Positions 22,215 to 33,575 of a DNA stretch of 64,000 nt are shown here, piece after piece. Made by a program: the position numbers and the translations under genes. The notes below the pieces were generated by a model. It had not been told where the DNA came from. It searched no databases and saw only the letters and a list, made by a program, of their open reading frames with translations. Origin of the DNA: Hypericum androsaemum (lineage: Eukaryota; Streptophyta; Magnoliopsida; Malpighiales; Hypericaceae); contig OZ023197.1 of the NCBI GenBank assembly GCA_963995505.1, positions 12,460,475 through 12,524,474 on the forward strand, read 5' to 3'. The stretch's first letter is position 1, and every line of letters starts with the position of its first letter.

Positions 22215-25139
22215 ATGAAGCGCAAGATCACAGGGAACGGCGAGGAGAATAAACCAACAAGGCGCGTGGTGACAAGGTTTCAGGCGAAGCTACGTGCACT
22301 TGCTACTCCAAAAAAGCAGCCACCAACCACCTCCTCCACTAATCGCTTCGGGGTTTGAAATGCTGTTGGTGTTCTTGTTTGTACTGTTTTAATGGAGTTG
22401 AGGGATGCTAAATCTAGTTTTTGGTTGCTTTTTAGTGTGTTTGTTAGTAGAAAGATGAGACCCATTTGGTGTTTAAACGTAAAGGCAGAAGCTTTATGCT
22501 TTTAGTATTAGGAGGGAGCTAGTTTGGTCTGGGTTTAGACAAGAATTTTGTCTCTCTTTGTAGTTCTTTAACGTAAAGTTGGGGACTTTTTTCAATTTTT
22601 GGTTGCTAATTTTGCGTGTCTGTTTGTACCACGATGAGACCCATTTGGGGTTTAAGCGTAAAGGTAGAAGCTTTATGCATTTAAGGTTAGGAAGCAGCTA
22701 TTTGGTCTCTGTTTAGACAAGAAATTTGTGTCTTCTTTTATAAAAAAATTCAAGGTAAAGTTGGTGGCTATTTCTATATTTGGTTGCTTTTGTGTGTGTT
22801 TTGTTTGCTTGTTAGTACGAAGATGAGACCCATTTGGTGTTTAATCGTAAAGACAGAAGCTTTAGGCTTTTAATGGTTAGGAGGCAGCAGCTAGCTGGTC
22901 TGGGTTTATAGACATGAAGTTTTTGTGCCTCAATGTAAACTTTTTAAGGCCAAGTTGGTTTCTTTTTTGTGTGTTTTGCTTGCTTGTTAGAACAAAGATG
23001 AGACCCATTTCATGTTTAAGCATAAATGCTGAAGCTTTATGCTTTTAGGGATAAGAAGCAGCTACCTGGTCTGGGATTAGACAAGAATATCGTGGCTTTT
23101 TCTTTTTTTGGTCTATCTTGTTGGTGTTTTGCTCGTTTGTCGATGAGACCCATTTGGTGTTTAAACGTAAAAGGAGAAGCTTTATGCTTTTATTACTAGG
23201 AGGGAGCAACTAGCTGTCTGGGTTTTACCAACAAGTTTCGTGCCTCCCTGTAAGTTTTTAAGGCGAAGATGTACAGCTTTATGCATTTAGGAGGCAAATT
23301 GGGAGGCATATGTGTAATTTTTAGGTTGTATCTGACCCGAGATGAACTTTGAGCTACTAAACCGACAACGGCCTTTTGTTTTCGTGCTTGTTTTGAATGA
23401 CTTGAAGGAGAAAGATGTGGTGAACCAAAGCAGAGAAAAAAGATGTCAACTTTGCAAGGTTTTGATCCTGATTTGGCTTTAATCAGTTACTTCTAGGGAG
23501 ATTGATTGACAATTTGGCTAGTACTTGTAAGTTGGTTACTTCTAAAAGAATAGCGAACATGGTTTTGCGGGTACAAGATCATTCGCCTTCAAAGTTAGCA
23601 ATGGCCCTTGAACTGAACTTGTGAATGATAAGAAGGATTCCTTTATGCTCAACTTTTCAAATGTTATATACTTGTTCATTTAACCTTTGAGGTCAATTTG
23701 TTCAGGATCCATCCCCTCCGTTGGCGTGCTTTGTTTCTGCATCAAGCAGTGACTCTAACTGCCAGGGAACTACTTCCCCCACTACAGATCAGTCCCTCCG
23801 TTCTCTCGAATTAAACGATCATACGGAGTTGGGAGGATCAAGTGCTAAGACTCCGCCACAGGTCAGGGGCTCAGGGCCTTGATTGATGCACTTTCTGAAT
23901 CTGAATCTGAATCTTTTCATGAGTATGGCTTGTGTGTTGTTGCTAACTAAAGCTTTGCTGATATGTTTATTTCCATAAAGCAAGAAAGTCGAAGTTCGCA
24001 ATTATAAGCTAACTACTGCTAACTACTGCTAACTACATGTGAGGATTTATTTTGTTTAGCATTTATGGCTTAGAACTTGTTTAATTGGAAAACCATTTTG
24101 TTCACTGTCTTTGTAGGTTGTTCCATGTCCATCAAGCTCTCCCGTTATAGGTCCTCGATTTTTAAGTCCGGGCTCGAGCTTCAAGCCAGCATCAGGGGAT
24201 GTGCAAGTTGCAGAGCCAAGAGAAGTTGGAAGAACTGACACAACTGCCCAACAGTTATGGCCTGCAACAACATGTAGGAAATATTTCTCACGGATGAGTG
24301 GTCGCAAAGCGTGTAACCCAAAGACGCCTTCGCCTGTTGATTATCTTTCTGCATCTGCAGCAGATAAGGTTGTTGCAGTTACTGATGGCTTTTGTCCAAC
24401 TTCCGTTGCTGAAAATGCAAAGCCGTCATTGGAGTTCATTGAGGATCAACCCGATCAGCATGATATTCCAGGTCCTGCTTGCAGTATGGGCTTGACGGAT
24501 TATGTGAATATGATGGATGGGCATGATCTCGGTGAGGAGGATGTTGAATCTGTGGGCTTGGTCACAGTTGGAAATTATCGAGTAAAACCATCATCCAACC
24601 CTACACTTGAACTCATATTCCACAAGTATGGGGACATAGCTGCCAACCTCGACATGGAGATATTAGAGAACCGATCTTTAGTTCTGGAAGAAGTTTGTCA
24701 GATCATCCAGGCATTTCAAGTAAAGAACTTGACGGATGTTTCTCAGGTTGAGCTTCGGATGGCGGTTGAGCGCCTCCGCCATTGGAAGAAATCAGGCTTA
24801 GAGATTCTTTGGTTACTGGAAAGGTTGGAAGGTGTTTTGGAGGCACGCCAGACTCTCCATCGGTCTTCAGCTCTGAAACACGAAAAGGACAGAAATGCTG
24901 AAGCCTTCAAGAGCAAGAAGAGTGAAGTGGAGGAACTAGCACAGAAGAAGATATTTTTCAGAGAAGAAATACAAAAGATGATGTTGGATGAGCAGGCAGT
25001 TACACAAAAGATGATATCATCCAAGCAAGAACTGGAGGCCACAGAAGTAGAGCTTCAAAAGACGAATGAAAAGATTTCGGAAGCAAAAAGAAAAATATCA
25101 CCATATGTTTGTTGTCCAATCTTAGACAAACTACTTTGA
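22215..25139 (+). CDS. Array gene 1: basic N-terminus, PEARLI-4/MATH-CC-like coiled-coil C-terminus, 438 aa
   Basis: Exons 22215-22352, 23706-23861 and 24117-25139 join in phase 0. The N-terminus MKRKITGNGEENKPTRR is strongly basic and could be a nuclear signal. The middle is a disordered S/T/P-rich part. Residues from about 224 on form the conserved domain: LTDYVNMMDG, KPSSNPTLELIFHKYGDIAAN, VCQIIQAF, ILWLLERLEGVLEA, then a long coiled coil and the end ISPYVCCPILDKLL. The helix pattern recalls PEARLI-4 and the coiled-coil half of MATH-CC proteins such as RTM3; that assignment is inferred. Compared with genes 2 and 3, exon 2 has an 8-base insertion (GTCAGGGGCTCAGGGCC against GTCAGGGCC) and has lost the usual donor. 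The model uses the upstream donor CAG/GTCAGG, which restores one frame. It may still be a pseudogene. Confidence 0.6.
22440..23290 (+). repeat. Intron 1 tandem repeat of array gene 1 (about 5 units of 146-189 bp)
   Basis: Each unit contains GATGAGACCCATTTGGTGTT, then AGAAGCTTTATGCTTTTA, GGAGGCAGCTA, GGTCTGGGTTTAGACAAGAA and CTTGTA..TTTTTAA..GTAAAGTTGG. The GAGACCCATTT landmark recurs at about 22458, 22635, 22824, 22999 and 23145. The same unit fills intron 1 of the other array genes. Confidence 0.85.
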
Positions 25140-25510
25140 ACATGTTTGGTTCTTTTAGTCACTTGTTCTTTTAGCTAAATTCTAGCTCTTGAATCTTTGA
25201 TTATGATCCTTAAACTCTAATGCCTTATGATGTCGGGTCTTATTCGTCTCAAACCTTTTACATTTCGAGTTCTTTCTAATTGAGTTTGTATACAGCTGCA
25301 TATTAGGTGCAGTTTCAGGCATCTTCTATGCCATATCATGGTCAAATATAGCAGCAGCTGAGAGAAAAATGCAGAGCAGATTGAAATTTTGAACATAGGA
25401 CATGTTTGATCAGATAGATTGAACTCAGATGGTGGAGCCGGTAGCTGATTGTTGTTCTGATATATGGTAGTCGATTGTTGATTAAAAATTTAGCATATGG
25501 TAAGAATTAT
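25140..25510 (+). other. 3' module of tandem unit 1
   Basis: Non-coding DNA shared with 31140-31440 (unit 2), 38830-39235 (unit 3) and 40050-40260 (pseudogene), with landmarks CTTAAACTCTAATGCCTTATG and GTCTTATTCGTCTCAAACC. It is the probable 3' UTR and end of the repeated unit. Confidence 0.6.
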
Positions 25511-25915
25511 TTGTATTTTTTATGTTAAATTACAGCAGCTGTAGTTGTTGTTGAGTGGTCTAATTGGAGCCAATTTTGTGCAAGCACTACTTGACGAATG
25601 CAATTCCCAATAGTTGGAACTCGAGACTTTTACTAGAACAATATTTTTATCGATTGGTGATTAGGTGCTTGTTGGTTTCAAAGGAGCTTCCTGACCAAGT
25701 CATACCAGGATTTTTGTAGATGGTGATTAATAATATTTCAAGGTATTCATTCATTGTCACGAGGTATTCTTTAAATAAAAAGGACCTAGGGTAGACCATG
25801 AGAAAATATCTGAAGTGGTGACTATAATTGTACGATTAATTTATCTAGTAATAATTTGGTGTGGTAGAGTTTTGTCCAACTAAATTTGCCAAATTTTTTT
25901 TGTCACATTAGATTC
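25511..25915. other. Spacer between tandem units 1 and 2
   Basis: AT-rich DNA with no recognisable gene or shared module. Confidence 0.4.
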
Positions 25916-25919
25916 AAAT

Positions 25920-27300
25920 TTGATTGTTGAATCAGTTATTTTTTAAAACAGAAACACAAATTGAAATTTTAGAGAGAAAAAATTGTGCATCAACATTCGG
26001 AATTGATGGTGCACCATAGATTTTAGGGAAATTTTCTCCATGCAATACTAACCACCGAATAGACTTTTATCATAATTTGATTTAGAACGTGCTAAAAACT
26101 GAACTTAGCACTCGAACATGCATGGCTTGACTCATTCGAATGTTTCTGTTTTTAATTTTATGATTACCTTATGGACTTTTGAGATTTGAGATTCATTTTC
26201 TGATTATAAAGGAGTTTAATTACCAGGTTATACCTGAATATTTGTGTTTGTTGGTATTTGACCCAAAGTCTCAGTAGATTATTCTATATATGTAGACTTA
26301 TGTTTAGATTGTGTGTGTGTTGTTTACAGTTGTGAGAATTGAGGGATTAGCAAAAAATCTCACCCTCCGCGAGTCTTTTCGTCATTTTTTATTTATCTAA
26401 TTTTTAGAAGTATTTTTTTTGTTTTATCTATTGAATTCCTTTATTCATACAATAAACTCTCCTTTTTATAGTTTTTTCGTCCTGAGTTTTTTACCTAAAT
26501 TTGGTGCGATGAATATTCGTTTCATAACAGTATTTTTAGATGATTATTAACGAGACTAACCTTTTCGACCTCGTACGTAATCTGCCAACTTTTTTTTTAA
26601 TTTACATATTTAAAATGAAGTATTTTTGGGCTCTATTTAACAAGCAATATTTTCAATGATATTTTTATATTCATAATATTTATATAAGATTTGAACAAAT
26701 CAAAATCTAACTTCTATTGTTACACAAATGCTAGGTTTGTACTCACAAAAGAGCCAATTTTTTATGATTATCTCATATTCAGATTCGAGTATTTTCATAT
26801 CCTATTTGGGTGACGATAGAGAGCCGATCTATAGTTCAAGATGAAGTTTGTGAAATTACTACACAAACTAATTGATAGTTGATTCAAGTTATAAGATATT
26901 TGGATTCACTTAAAGAGTTTTTACTTACAAATGTTAAAAAAAATCTATAAGCAAAACTCTTTCTTAAAATAGGATCCGGTAGTACTCGAGATTCACGAAA
27001 AAAAATTACTACACAAACTTATTGGGCTTGAAAATCATCCCATGGTGGACTTGAACTATCCATCTAATACTATTTACTGTAACAATATTTTATTTTCCTC
27101 GTTTGTGAAATTAAATTGAAAAAAAATTACTAAACTTGGACTGCTTACTTCCCCCAATCCCTGTTCTCATTTACTCTTTCTTACCCATCCGGGTAATAAA
27201 GGTTACTGTCCAGCTCTTACCATTTCAAAGAGAAGAAAAAAAAACCAAAGGAAGCTTTAAGCTCACTTCACCTCCCTAAAGAAAGACCCCACAACTTGGT
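25920..27300 (+). repeat. Upstream module of tandem unit 2
   Basis: Matches 19960-22200 once the LINE there is removed. It shows the LINE-free site (TTACTAAACTTGGACTGCTTAC) at about 27127-27150. It contains the exon 3 relic at about 26772-26863. Confidence 0.75.
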
Positions 27301-27326
27301 GACCTTGTTTTCTCTGGGGTCAAAGA

Positions 27327-30300
27327 ATGAAGCGGAAGATCATAGGGAACGGCGAGGAGAACAAACCAACAAGAGAGAAGTTGGAAAGTGGGCCCCCAAT
27401 GCGCGTGGTGACGAGGCTTCAGGCGAAGCTACGTGGTCTTGCTACGCCAAAGAAGCAGCCACCAGCCGCCTCCTCGACTAATAGCTTTGAGGTATGCAAT
27501 GCCGTTGGTGTTCTTTTCTTTTCTGTTTTCGGTTGCTTTTTTTGGTATGTTTTGGTTGTTTGTTAGTGAAAAAACGAGACCCATTTGGTGTTTAAGCGTA
27601 AAGACATGAGCTTTATGCTTTTAGGGTCAGGAAGCAGCTAGATGGTCCAGGTTTAGACAAGAATTTTGTGTCACCTTGTAATTTTTTATGGTTAAGTTGG
27701 TGGCCTTTTCGGTTTTTGGTTGCTTTTTTGACCCATTTGGGGTTTAAGCGTAAAGGTAGAAGCTTTATGCTTTTAGTATTAGGAGGGAGCTAGTTTGGTC
27801 TGGGTTTAGACAAGAATTTTGTGTCTCCTTGTAGTTAGTTCTTTAACGTAAAGTTGGCGGCTTTTCCAGATTTTGGTTGCCTTTTTTTTGTGTTTGGCTT
27901 GTTTGTTAGTTCGAGGATGAGACCCATTTGGTTTTTAAACGTAAAGGCAGAAGCTTTAGGCTTTTAATGGTTAGGAGGCAGCAACTAGCTGGTCTCGGTC
28001 TGTAGACATGAAGGTTTTTGTGCCTCATTGTAAATTTTTCAAGGCAAAGTTGGTTTCTTTCTCTGTTTTTTCGGTGTTTTGCTTGTTTGTTAGTACAACG
28101 ATGAGACTCATTTCGTGTTTAAGCGTAAATGCAGAAGCTTTGTGCTTCTAGGGATAGGAAGCAGCTATCTGGTCTGAGATTAGACAAGAATATCGTGTCT
28201 CCTTGTAATTTTTTTAATGCAAAGTTAGCGACTTTTTCTGTTTTTGGTTGATCTTATTGGTGTTTTGCTCGTTTGTCGATGAAACCCATTTGGTGTTCAA
28301 ACGGAGAAGCTTTATGCTTTTATTATTAGGAGGGAGCAACTAGCTGTCTGATGTAAAACTTGGTGCATTTAGGAGGCAGATGTGTAATTTTTATGCTACA
28401 ATTGACCCGAGATGAACTTCGAGCTGCTGAGTCGACAATGGTATTTCGTTTTCGTGCTTGTTTTGGAAGACTTGAAGGAGAAAGATGTGGTGAACCAAAA
28501 TAGAGAATAAGATGTCAACTTTCTAAGGTTTTGGATCTGATTTAGGCTTTGACCAGTTACTTCTAGGGAGATTGATGGACAATTTGGCGTTAGAAACCTT
28601 GATATTTAAATTCCTTTTCTAGCCGTTGCTCGGTATCCTGCACTTCTACATACATAATCATCCTTTTCTCCATCAAAAAATTGCGGTTGGAGACCATTCA
28701 TCTTTATGCTCTTCAAAACAAGAAAACACAAAACAAAAAGAAGAAAGCTTAGTCCATTTCTACCATGAAAAGAGAAAGAAAACCCAGAAAGGAAAATCTT
28801 CAAAGGAAAATGGAAGCCGGAGCCTGCCTTCCTGATGAACTCGTAATTCTCATCCTTTCGTTCCATCAGGAAGGCAGGCTCCGGCTTCCATTTTCCTTTG
28901 AAGATTTTCCTTTCTGGGTTTTCTTTGGCTTTTCATGGTGGAAATGGACTAAGCTTTATTCTTTTTGTTTTGTGTTTTTTTGTTTTGAGGAACATAAAGA
29001 TGACTGGTCTCCAACGGCAATTTTTTGAGAGAGAAAAGGATGATTATGTATGTAGAAGTGCAGGGTATCGAGCAACGGCTAGAAAAGGAATTTAAATATC
29101 AACCCTAACTCCGCCCATCCAAATCAGTCCAACTGGCAATTGTCTTGTACCAAGCGCGAGCTCGGTCTTTCAAAGAAAAGTGGAAGAGGCGCAGTTTCAC
29201 AATATCATCATGTGCATTTTGGAACTTCATGATGTGGCAAATGTCCTCTAACCGAAAAAGATAGTCTCGAGGGTCTTCACTTGGTAATCCGCCGAAGGGG
29301 ACCGACATTTGCAGTAATTGGACCACTGCCGCTGTGATCTGGAAAGAGTTAGCAGCTCCAGGTGGTTGCTGCACACCATTAGGGTTCCCATCCCAAGTAG
29401 GAATGAATGATTCCAGCAGCGTCCTTCTTCGTGGAGCGTCCACTAGAGCGTGGTTCACTCCGTTTCAAGATCCTTGTTCTTGGTTACGAACATGATTTTG
29501 TGGTTTCAAGATCCTCGTCCTTCAAAGTTAGCAATGCCCCTTGAACTTGATCATGTGAATGAACAGAAGGATTCAAATGTTATATAATTGTTCATTTAAC
29601 ACCTTTGAGGTTGATTTGTTCAGGATCCATCCCCTCTGTCGGCGTGCTTCGTTTCTTCATCAAGCAGTGAGTCTAACTGCCAGGGAACTACTTCCCTCAC
29701 TACAGATCAGTCCCTCAGTTCTTTCAAATTAAACGATGATACGTGGTCGGGAGGATCAAGTGCTAAGACTCCGCCACAGGTCAGGGCCTTGCTTGATGCA
29801 CTTTATGAATCTGAATCTGAATCTTCCCACGAATCGGTAATGATTTGTCATCTAGATTTATCATGAGCATGGCTTAGAACTTGTTTAATTGATAACACCA
29901 TTTTGTTTACTTTCTTTGCAGGCATTTCCACGTCCATCAAGCTCTCCCATTAAAGCCCCTGAATTCGGAATCTCGGACTCAAGCTTCAGGCCAGCATCAA
30001 GGGGTGTGCAAGTTGCAGAGCCAAGAGGAGTTGGGAGAACTGAGACAGCTGCCCCACAATTATGGCGGGAACAGTTATGGCGTGCAACAAACTATAGGAA
30101 AAATTTCCTAGAAGCACATAACCCAAAGGCGCCTTCATCTGTATCGATAAAGCAGCAGCCTTTGCTGTCAACAAATGAAACAGCTGCTACATCGGATATT
30201 GCTGCTGCTGATAGGACCAAGGAAGGCCCTTGGAGGACATCAGTGAATGTTTCTCACAAGACTCATACATCAGCTGTTGGTAATCTTTCTGCATCTGCAA

Positions 30301-31139
30301 CAGATAAGCCCATTGCGATGACAAATGTTGCTGCTGGTGGGCAATGTCCAACTACTCCCGCGGCTGCTACTGATGGCTTTCGTCCTACTTCTGTTGCTGA
30401 AAAGACGAAGGAGTTCATTGGGAATCGACCTGGACTATGCTCCGATGATCCTGATCAGCACGATGTCCCGGGTTGTAGTTGCAGTCTTTCCTTTACGGAT
30501 TTAGTGAATATGATGAACGAGCAGGATTTTAGTGAGGATGATGTCGAGTCCGGGGCCTTGGTCACATTTGAAAATTATCAAGTGAAGCCATCATCCAAGC
30601 CTATTCTTGATCTCATATTCCACAAGTATGGGGACATAGCCGCAAACTTGGAGTGGGAATTACCTGTGAACCGGTCTGCAGTTCTGGATGAACTCTGTCA
30701 GATCATCCAGGCATTTCAAGGGAAGAATTTGACGAATGTTCCTGAGTCTGAGCTTCGAAGGGAAGTCGATCGCCTCCGCGTCTGGAAGAGACTAGGCTTG
30801 GAGATTCTTTGGTTACTGGAAAGGTTGGAAGGTGTTTTGGAGGCACGCCAGCTTCTTCATCGGTCTACAGCTCTGAAAGACGAAAAGGACACCAAAGCTG
30901 AAGCTTTCAAGAGCAAGAAGAGTGAAGTGGAGGAACTAGCACAGAAGAAGATATTTTTCCGGGAAGAAATACAAAAGATGATGTTGGATGAGCAGGCAGT
31001 TGCACAAAAGATGATATCATCCAAGCAGGAACTGAAGGCCACAGAAGCAGAGCTTCAAAAGACGAATGAAAAGATCTCGGAAGCTAAAAGAAAAATATCA
31101 CCATATGCTGGTTGTCCAATCTTAGACAAACTCCTTTGA
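27327..31139 (+). CDS. Array gene 2: basic N-terminus, PEARLI-4/MATH-CC-like coiled-coil C-terminus, 531 aa
   Basis: Exons 27327-27491, 29624-29836 and 29922-31139 join in phase 0 with clean GT..AG borders (532 codons with stop). The basic N-terminus is MKRKIIGNGEENKPTREK. Exon 2 is the S/T-rich block DPSPLSACFVSSSSSES, ending in an acidic SESESSHES run. Exon 3 begins AFPRPSSSPIKAPEFG and contains an alanine/threonine-rich stretch absent from gene 1 (SIKQQPLLSTNETAATSD). The conserved domain starts near residue 317 with LTDLVNMMNEQDFSEDDVESG, then LIFHKYGDIAANLEWEL, ILWLLERLEGVLEARQLLH, a lysine/glutamate coiled coil and PILDKLL at the end. This is the most regular copy. Function unknown; the domain suggests protein-protein interaction. 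Confidence 0.78.
27560..28370 (+). repeat. Intron 1 tandem repeat of array gene 2 (about 5 units)
   Basis: Same unit as at 22440-23290. The GAGACCCATTT landmark or a close variant stands at about 27578, 27730, 27920, 28104 and 28280. The second unit has lost its first part. Confidence 0.82.
28601..29100. repeat. Large inverted repeat (237 bp arms, 26 bp loop) built from an F-box gene 5' end
   Basis: Arm 28601-28837 and arm 28864-29100 have equal length and by eye are about 95 percent complementary, running from GATATTTAAATTCC to its inverse GGAATTTAAATATC. The loop is 28838-28863. On the plus strand the left arm and loop read MEAGACLPDELVILILS, the start of an F-box (LPDELxxxILS), preceded by what looks like that gene's leader. 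A transcript of the host intron would fold into a long hairpin. Confidence 0.8.
29105..29458 (-). pseudogene. Ty3/gypsy-type gag fragment
   Basis: The minus-strand frame of 117 codons has the plant gypsy gag core: PFGGLPSEDPRDYLFRLED, then a short acidic stretch and LRLFHFSLKDRARAWYKTI. That is the capsid region where S-L-x-x-x-A-x-x-W is conserved. It has no pol, LTR or primer site next to it, so it is a stray piece carried by the composite insertion. Confidence 0.8.
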
Positions 31140-31919
31140 ACATGTTTGGTTCTTTTCGTCACTTGTTCTTTTAGTTAAACTCTAGCTCTTGAATCTGTGA
31201 TTATGATCCTTAAACTCTAATGCCTTATGATGTCGGGTCTTATTCGTCTCAAACCTTTTCCATTTCGAGTTCTTTCGGATAGAGTTTGGAACAATGTAGG
31301 ACATGTTTGATCATATAGATTGAACTCAGATGGTGCAGCCGGTTGTTGATTGTTGTTCTGATATATCATATATGGTAGTCGATTGTTGATTAAAAATTTA
31401 GAATATTGCAAAAATTATCTGTATTTCTAATGTTAAATTACATAGCAGCTGTAGGAAGGTACGCACAACTTCTTTTCTACCTCACATTGCCCTTTTGAAA
31501 AAGAATTCAAACTCCTAAAGTTTAATAGAAATAGAGCTCTTTTCGATACTTAAATGATCTAAAATATAGTATTCTAACTAAAACTTGAAAAATACCTAAA
31601 AAGTTAAGATAAAGTGTCTCTAGTTTAATTAGAGATCTCGAAATATAGATTTATCAAACTTACTGGTAGAGAGAACTTGCATTTTTATAAGTAGAGATAT
31701 GAACATGAAAAAACTAGCCATTGTTGAGAAATATCATTATTCTTGAATCTCTCTACTTCCACCAAGCAAGTGAAGAGTGAGTAACTAGAAAGCCTAAACG
31801 AGAAACTAATCTTGCTGATAAGGTGTGACATCGTTAACTCATTTTTTGTAGTCTATTATTTATTAGAGCGGTTAATTTAAATTTGAAATAAAAAGACAGC
31901 AAAAATTAGCAAAACTTGT

Positions 31920-32190
31920 AGAGTCAGTGAGCCTAGGAGGATTAATGAAAGTTAGTCTAAGTAATAGCAGACTTGAATTTAAATAATAGTAATATAAAAA
32001 ATATTATTAAAAATAATCCATAAATATATCTGATAGTGGTTAACTTTAAATACAAAAATGTCAATGAAATAAAAATAGTCAATGAGCCGATCTGTTACAA
32101 GACTGGGCAGCCCAAACACAAACTTACTGGGCTTGGAAACCAGCCAATGTGGGCCTAGACTTGCACTATCCATGGTCTCATTGCACGCTA
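31920..32190 (+). pseudogene. Relic promoter module of a decayed array unit
   Basis: GACTTGAATTT, ACAAACTTACTGGGCTTGG and GACTTGCACTATCCATGG match the promoter modules at about 20935-21110 and 26930-27065. No exon 1 follows; the MULE at 32276 and then intron-1 repeat units at 33245 come next. This marks an extra, decayed unit between genes 2 and 3. Confidence 0.55.
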
Positions 32191-32275
32191 AGAACTTTTT
32201 TTTTAATTACTATGATCGGTATCGAAGATTTTCCGGTTATAATTAAAATTAGTTTTTCTATAACAAAATATAAAA

Positions 32276-33149
32276 GGGTTAAAGACATTTTAGTACCTTG
32301 TGTTATTTAAAATAGACACTTTAGGTCTTATGTTTTAAAAACCCCCAACAAGCTACCTTGTGTTTGTTACCGGCTGCCATGTAATTGCCGGACTAGAAAA
32401 CTCCGTAAGCCGATGATGATGTGGACAAATTGATAGTGATGTGGCCAGCATGACTAGACAAAGGTTGACGTGGGTTTTTTTTAGGAAAAAAAATTGTCTT
32501 CTTCCTCGTCACCCAAAGAGAATCATCTTCTTCCTTCTTAACCCAAATAGAATCGTCTTCTTCCTCACAGAACCATCTTCCTCCAAATTCAGATAGACCC
32601 ATCTCCATCCTAACCCATATAGACCCATCTCCATCCTAACCTGTACAAACCCATCTTCTTTCTCGTCTTATTTCCAAAGAAATATATCGTTTTCAAAGGC
32701 GCCGTCGACATCGTTTTCAAATCACCCGAATCTACGTCCTTCTCGCCTCAACTGGTTTCGCCATCCTCATTGTTGTCGAGTTTGGGTCATCTACAACTGC
32801 TAGATCTTACTGGCGGATATGGTGGTGCCTTTTATTGGTAGCGAGAGGGAGGTTAAGCTCCAAGGCGGACCACCATGGAGACGGGGTGGGACAGCGATAT
32901 AGAGGAAGAGAGGGGTGAGGAAGACAACTGATTTTTTTATTAAAAAATAATCCACGTCAACCTTTGTCTAGTCATTCTTGCCACGTCAATATCAATTTGT
33001 CCACATCATCATCGGCTTACGGAGTTTTCTAGTCCGGCAATTACATGGCAACCGGTAACAAACACAAGGTAGCTTGTTAGGAGTTTTTAAAACACAAGAC
33101 CTAAAGTGTCTATTTCAAATAACACAAGGTACTAAAGTGTCTTTAACCC
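32276..33149. mobile_element. Second Mutator-like element, 874 bp, long TIRs
   Basis: Left end GGGTTAAAGACATTTTAG and right end CTAAAGTGTCTTTAACCC are inverted repeats that continue inward for roughly 210 bp (for example CGTAAGCCGATGATGATGTG on the left and its inverse on the right). The flanks are a perfect 9 bp duplication, AATATAAAA, at 32267-32275 and 33150-33158. No transposase. The interior 32500-32900 has a short repeated phrase around CCCATCTCCATCCTAACC and GC-rich DNA that could be captured. The terminal motif TAGTACCTTGTG is similar to that of the MULE at 12528, so the two may be one family. Confidence 0.88.
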
Positions 33150-33244
33150 AATATAAAACTAGTTTTTTAATTATATCTTTCCATCACTAACTCTTACTTA
33201 AGAATTTTTAAAAATAAACAATTTTTAAAAATAAACAAACTCTC

Positions 33245-33575
33245 AATAACTCATTTAAGCGTAAAGGGGGAGAAGCTTTATGCTTTTAAGATTAGGAGGG
33301 GAGCTAGCTAGTTTGGGTTCAGACAAGAATTTTGTGTCTCCTTGTAATATTTTAACTACAGTTGGTTTCTTTTTCTGTTTTCTGGTTTTTTTTTTGAGTT
33401 TAAGCTTTATGCTTTTAGGATTAGGAAGAGCTAGTTTGGTCTGGGATTAGGCAAGAATTTTGTGTCTCCTTGTAAAAGTTCTAAGGTAAAGTTGGTGGTT
33501 TTTTCTTTTTTTGGTTGATCTTATTAGTGTTTTGCTCGTTTGTTTTTTTAGAGTAATTTTGCTCGTTTGTTAGTA
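33245..33575 (+). repeat. Displaced intron-1 repeat units (relic)
   Basis: Two partial units with AGAAGCTTTATGCTTTTA, TAGACAAGAATTTTGTGTCTCC-type phrases and GTAAAGTTGG stand here without flanking exons. From about 33580 the DNA matches 31453-31720 (CACAACTT..TTTTCTA..CTCAC), so pieces of units have been recombined. Confidence 0.65.

Larger units (their letters stand above)
28588..29470. mobile_element. Composite insertion in intron 1 of array gene 2
   Basis: Units 1 and 3 run on from GACAATTTGGC into ACTTGTAA..TTGGTTAC, whereas here about 880 bases intervene before the shared sequence resumes (TTGGTTACGAACATG, near 29483). The insertion holds the large inverted repeat 28601-29100 and the gag fragment 29105-29458. 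I could not find a clear target duplication, so the mechanism is open. Confidence 0.6.

Noticed and set aside
24743..25042. Minus-strand serine/cysteine-rich frame, with counterparts at 30857-31042 and 38569-38892
   Set aside because: Antisense of the coiled-coil codons in the array genes; it recurs only because the genes are duplicated.
28606..29095. Overlapping frames of 65-87 codons on both strands
   Set aside because: They are the two arms of the inverted repeat translated in both directions; only the MEAGACLPDELV part has family sense.
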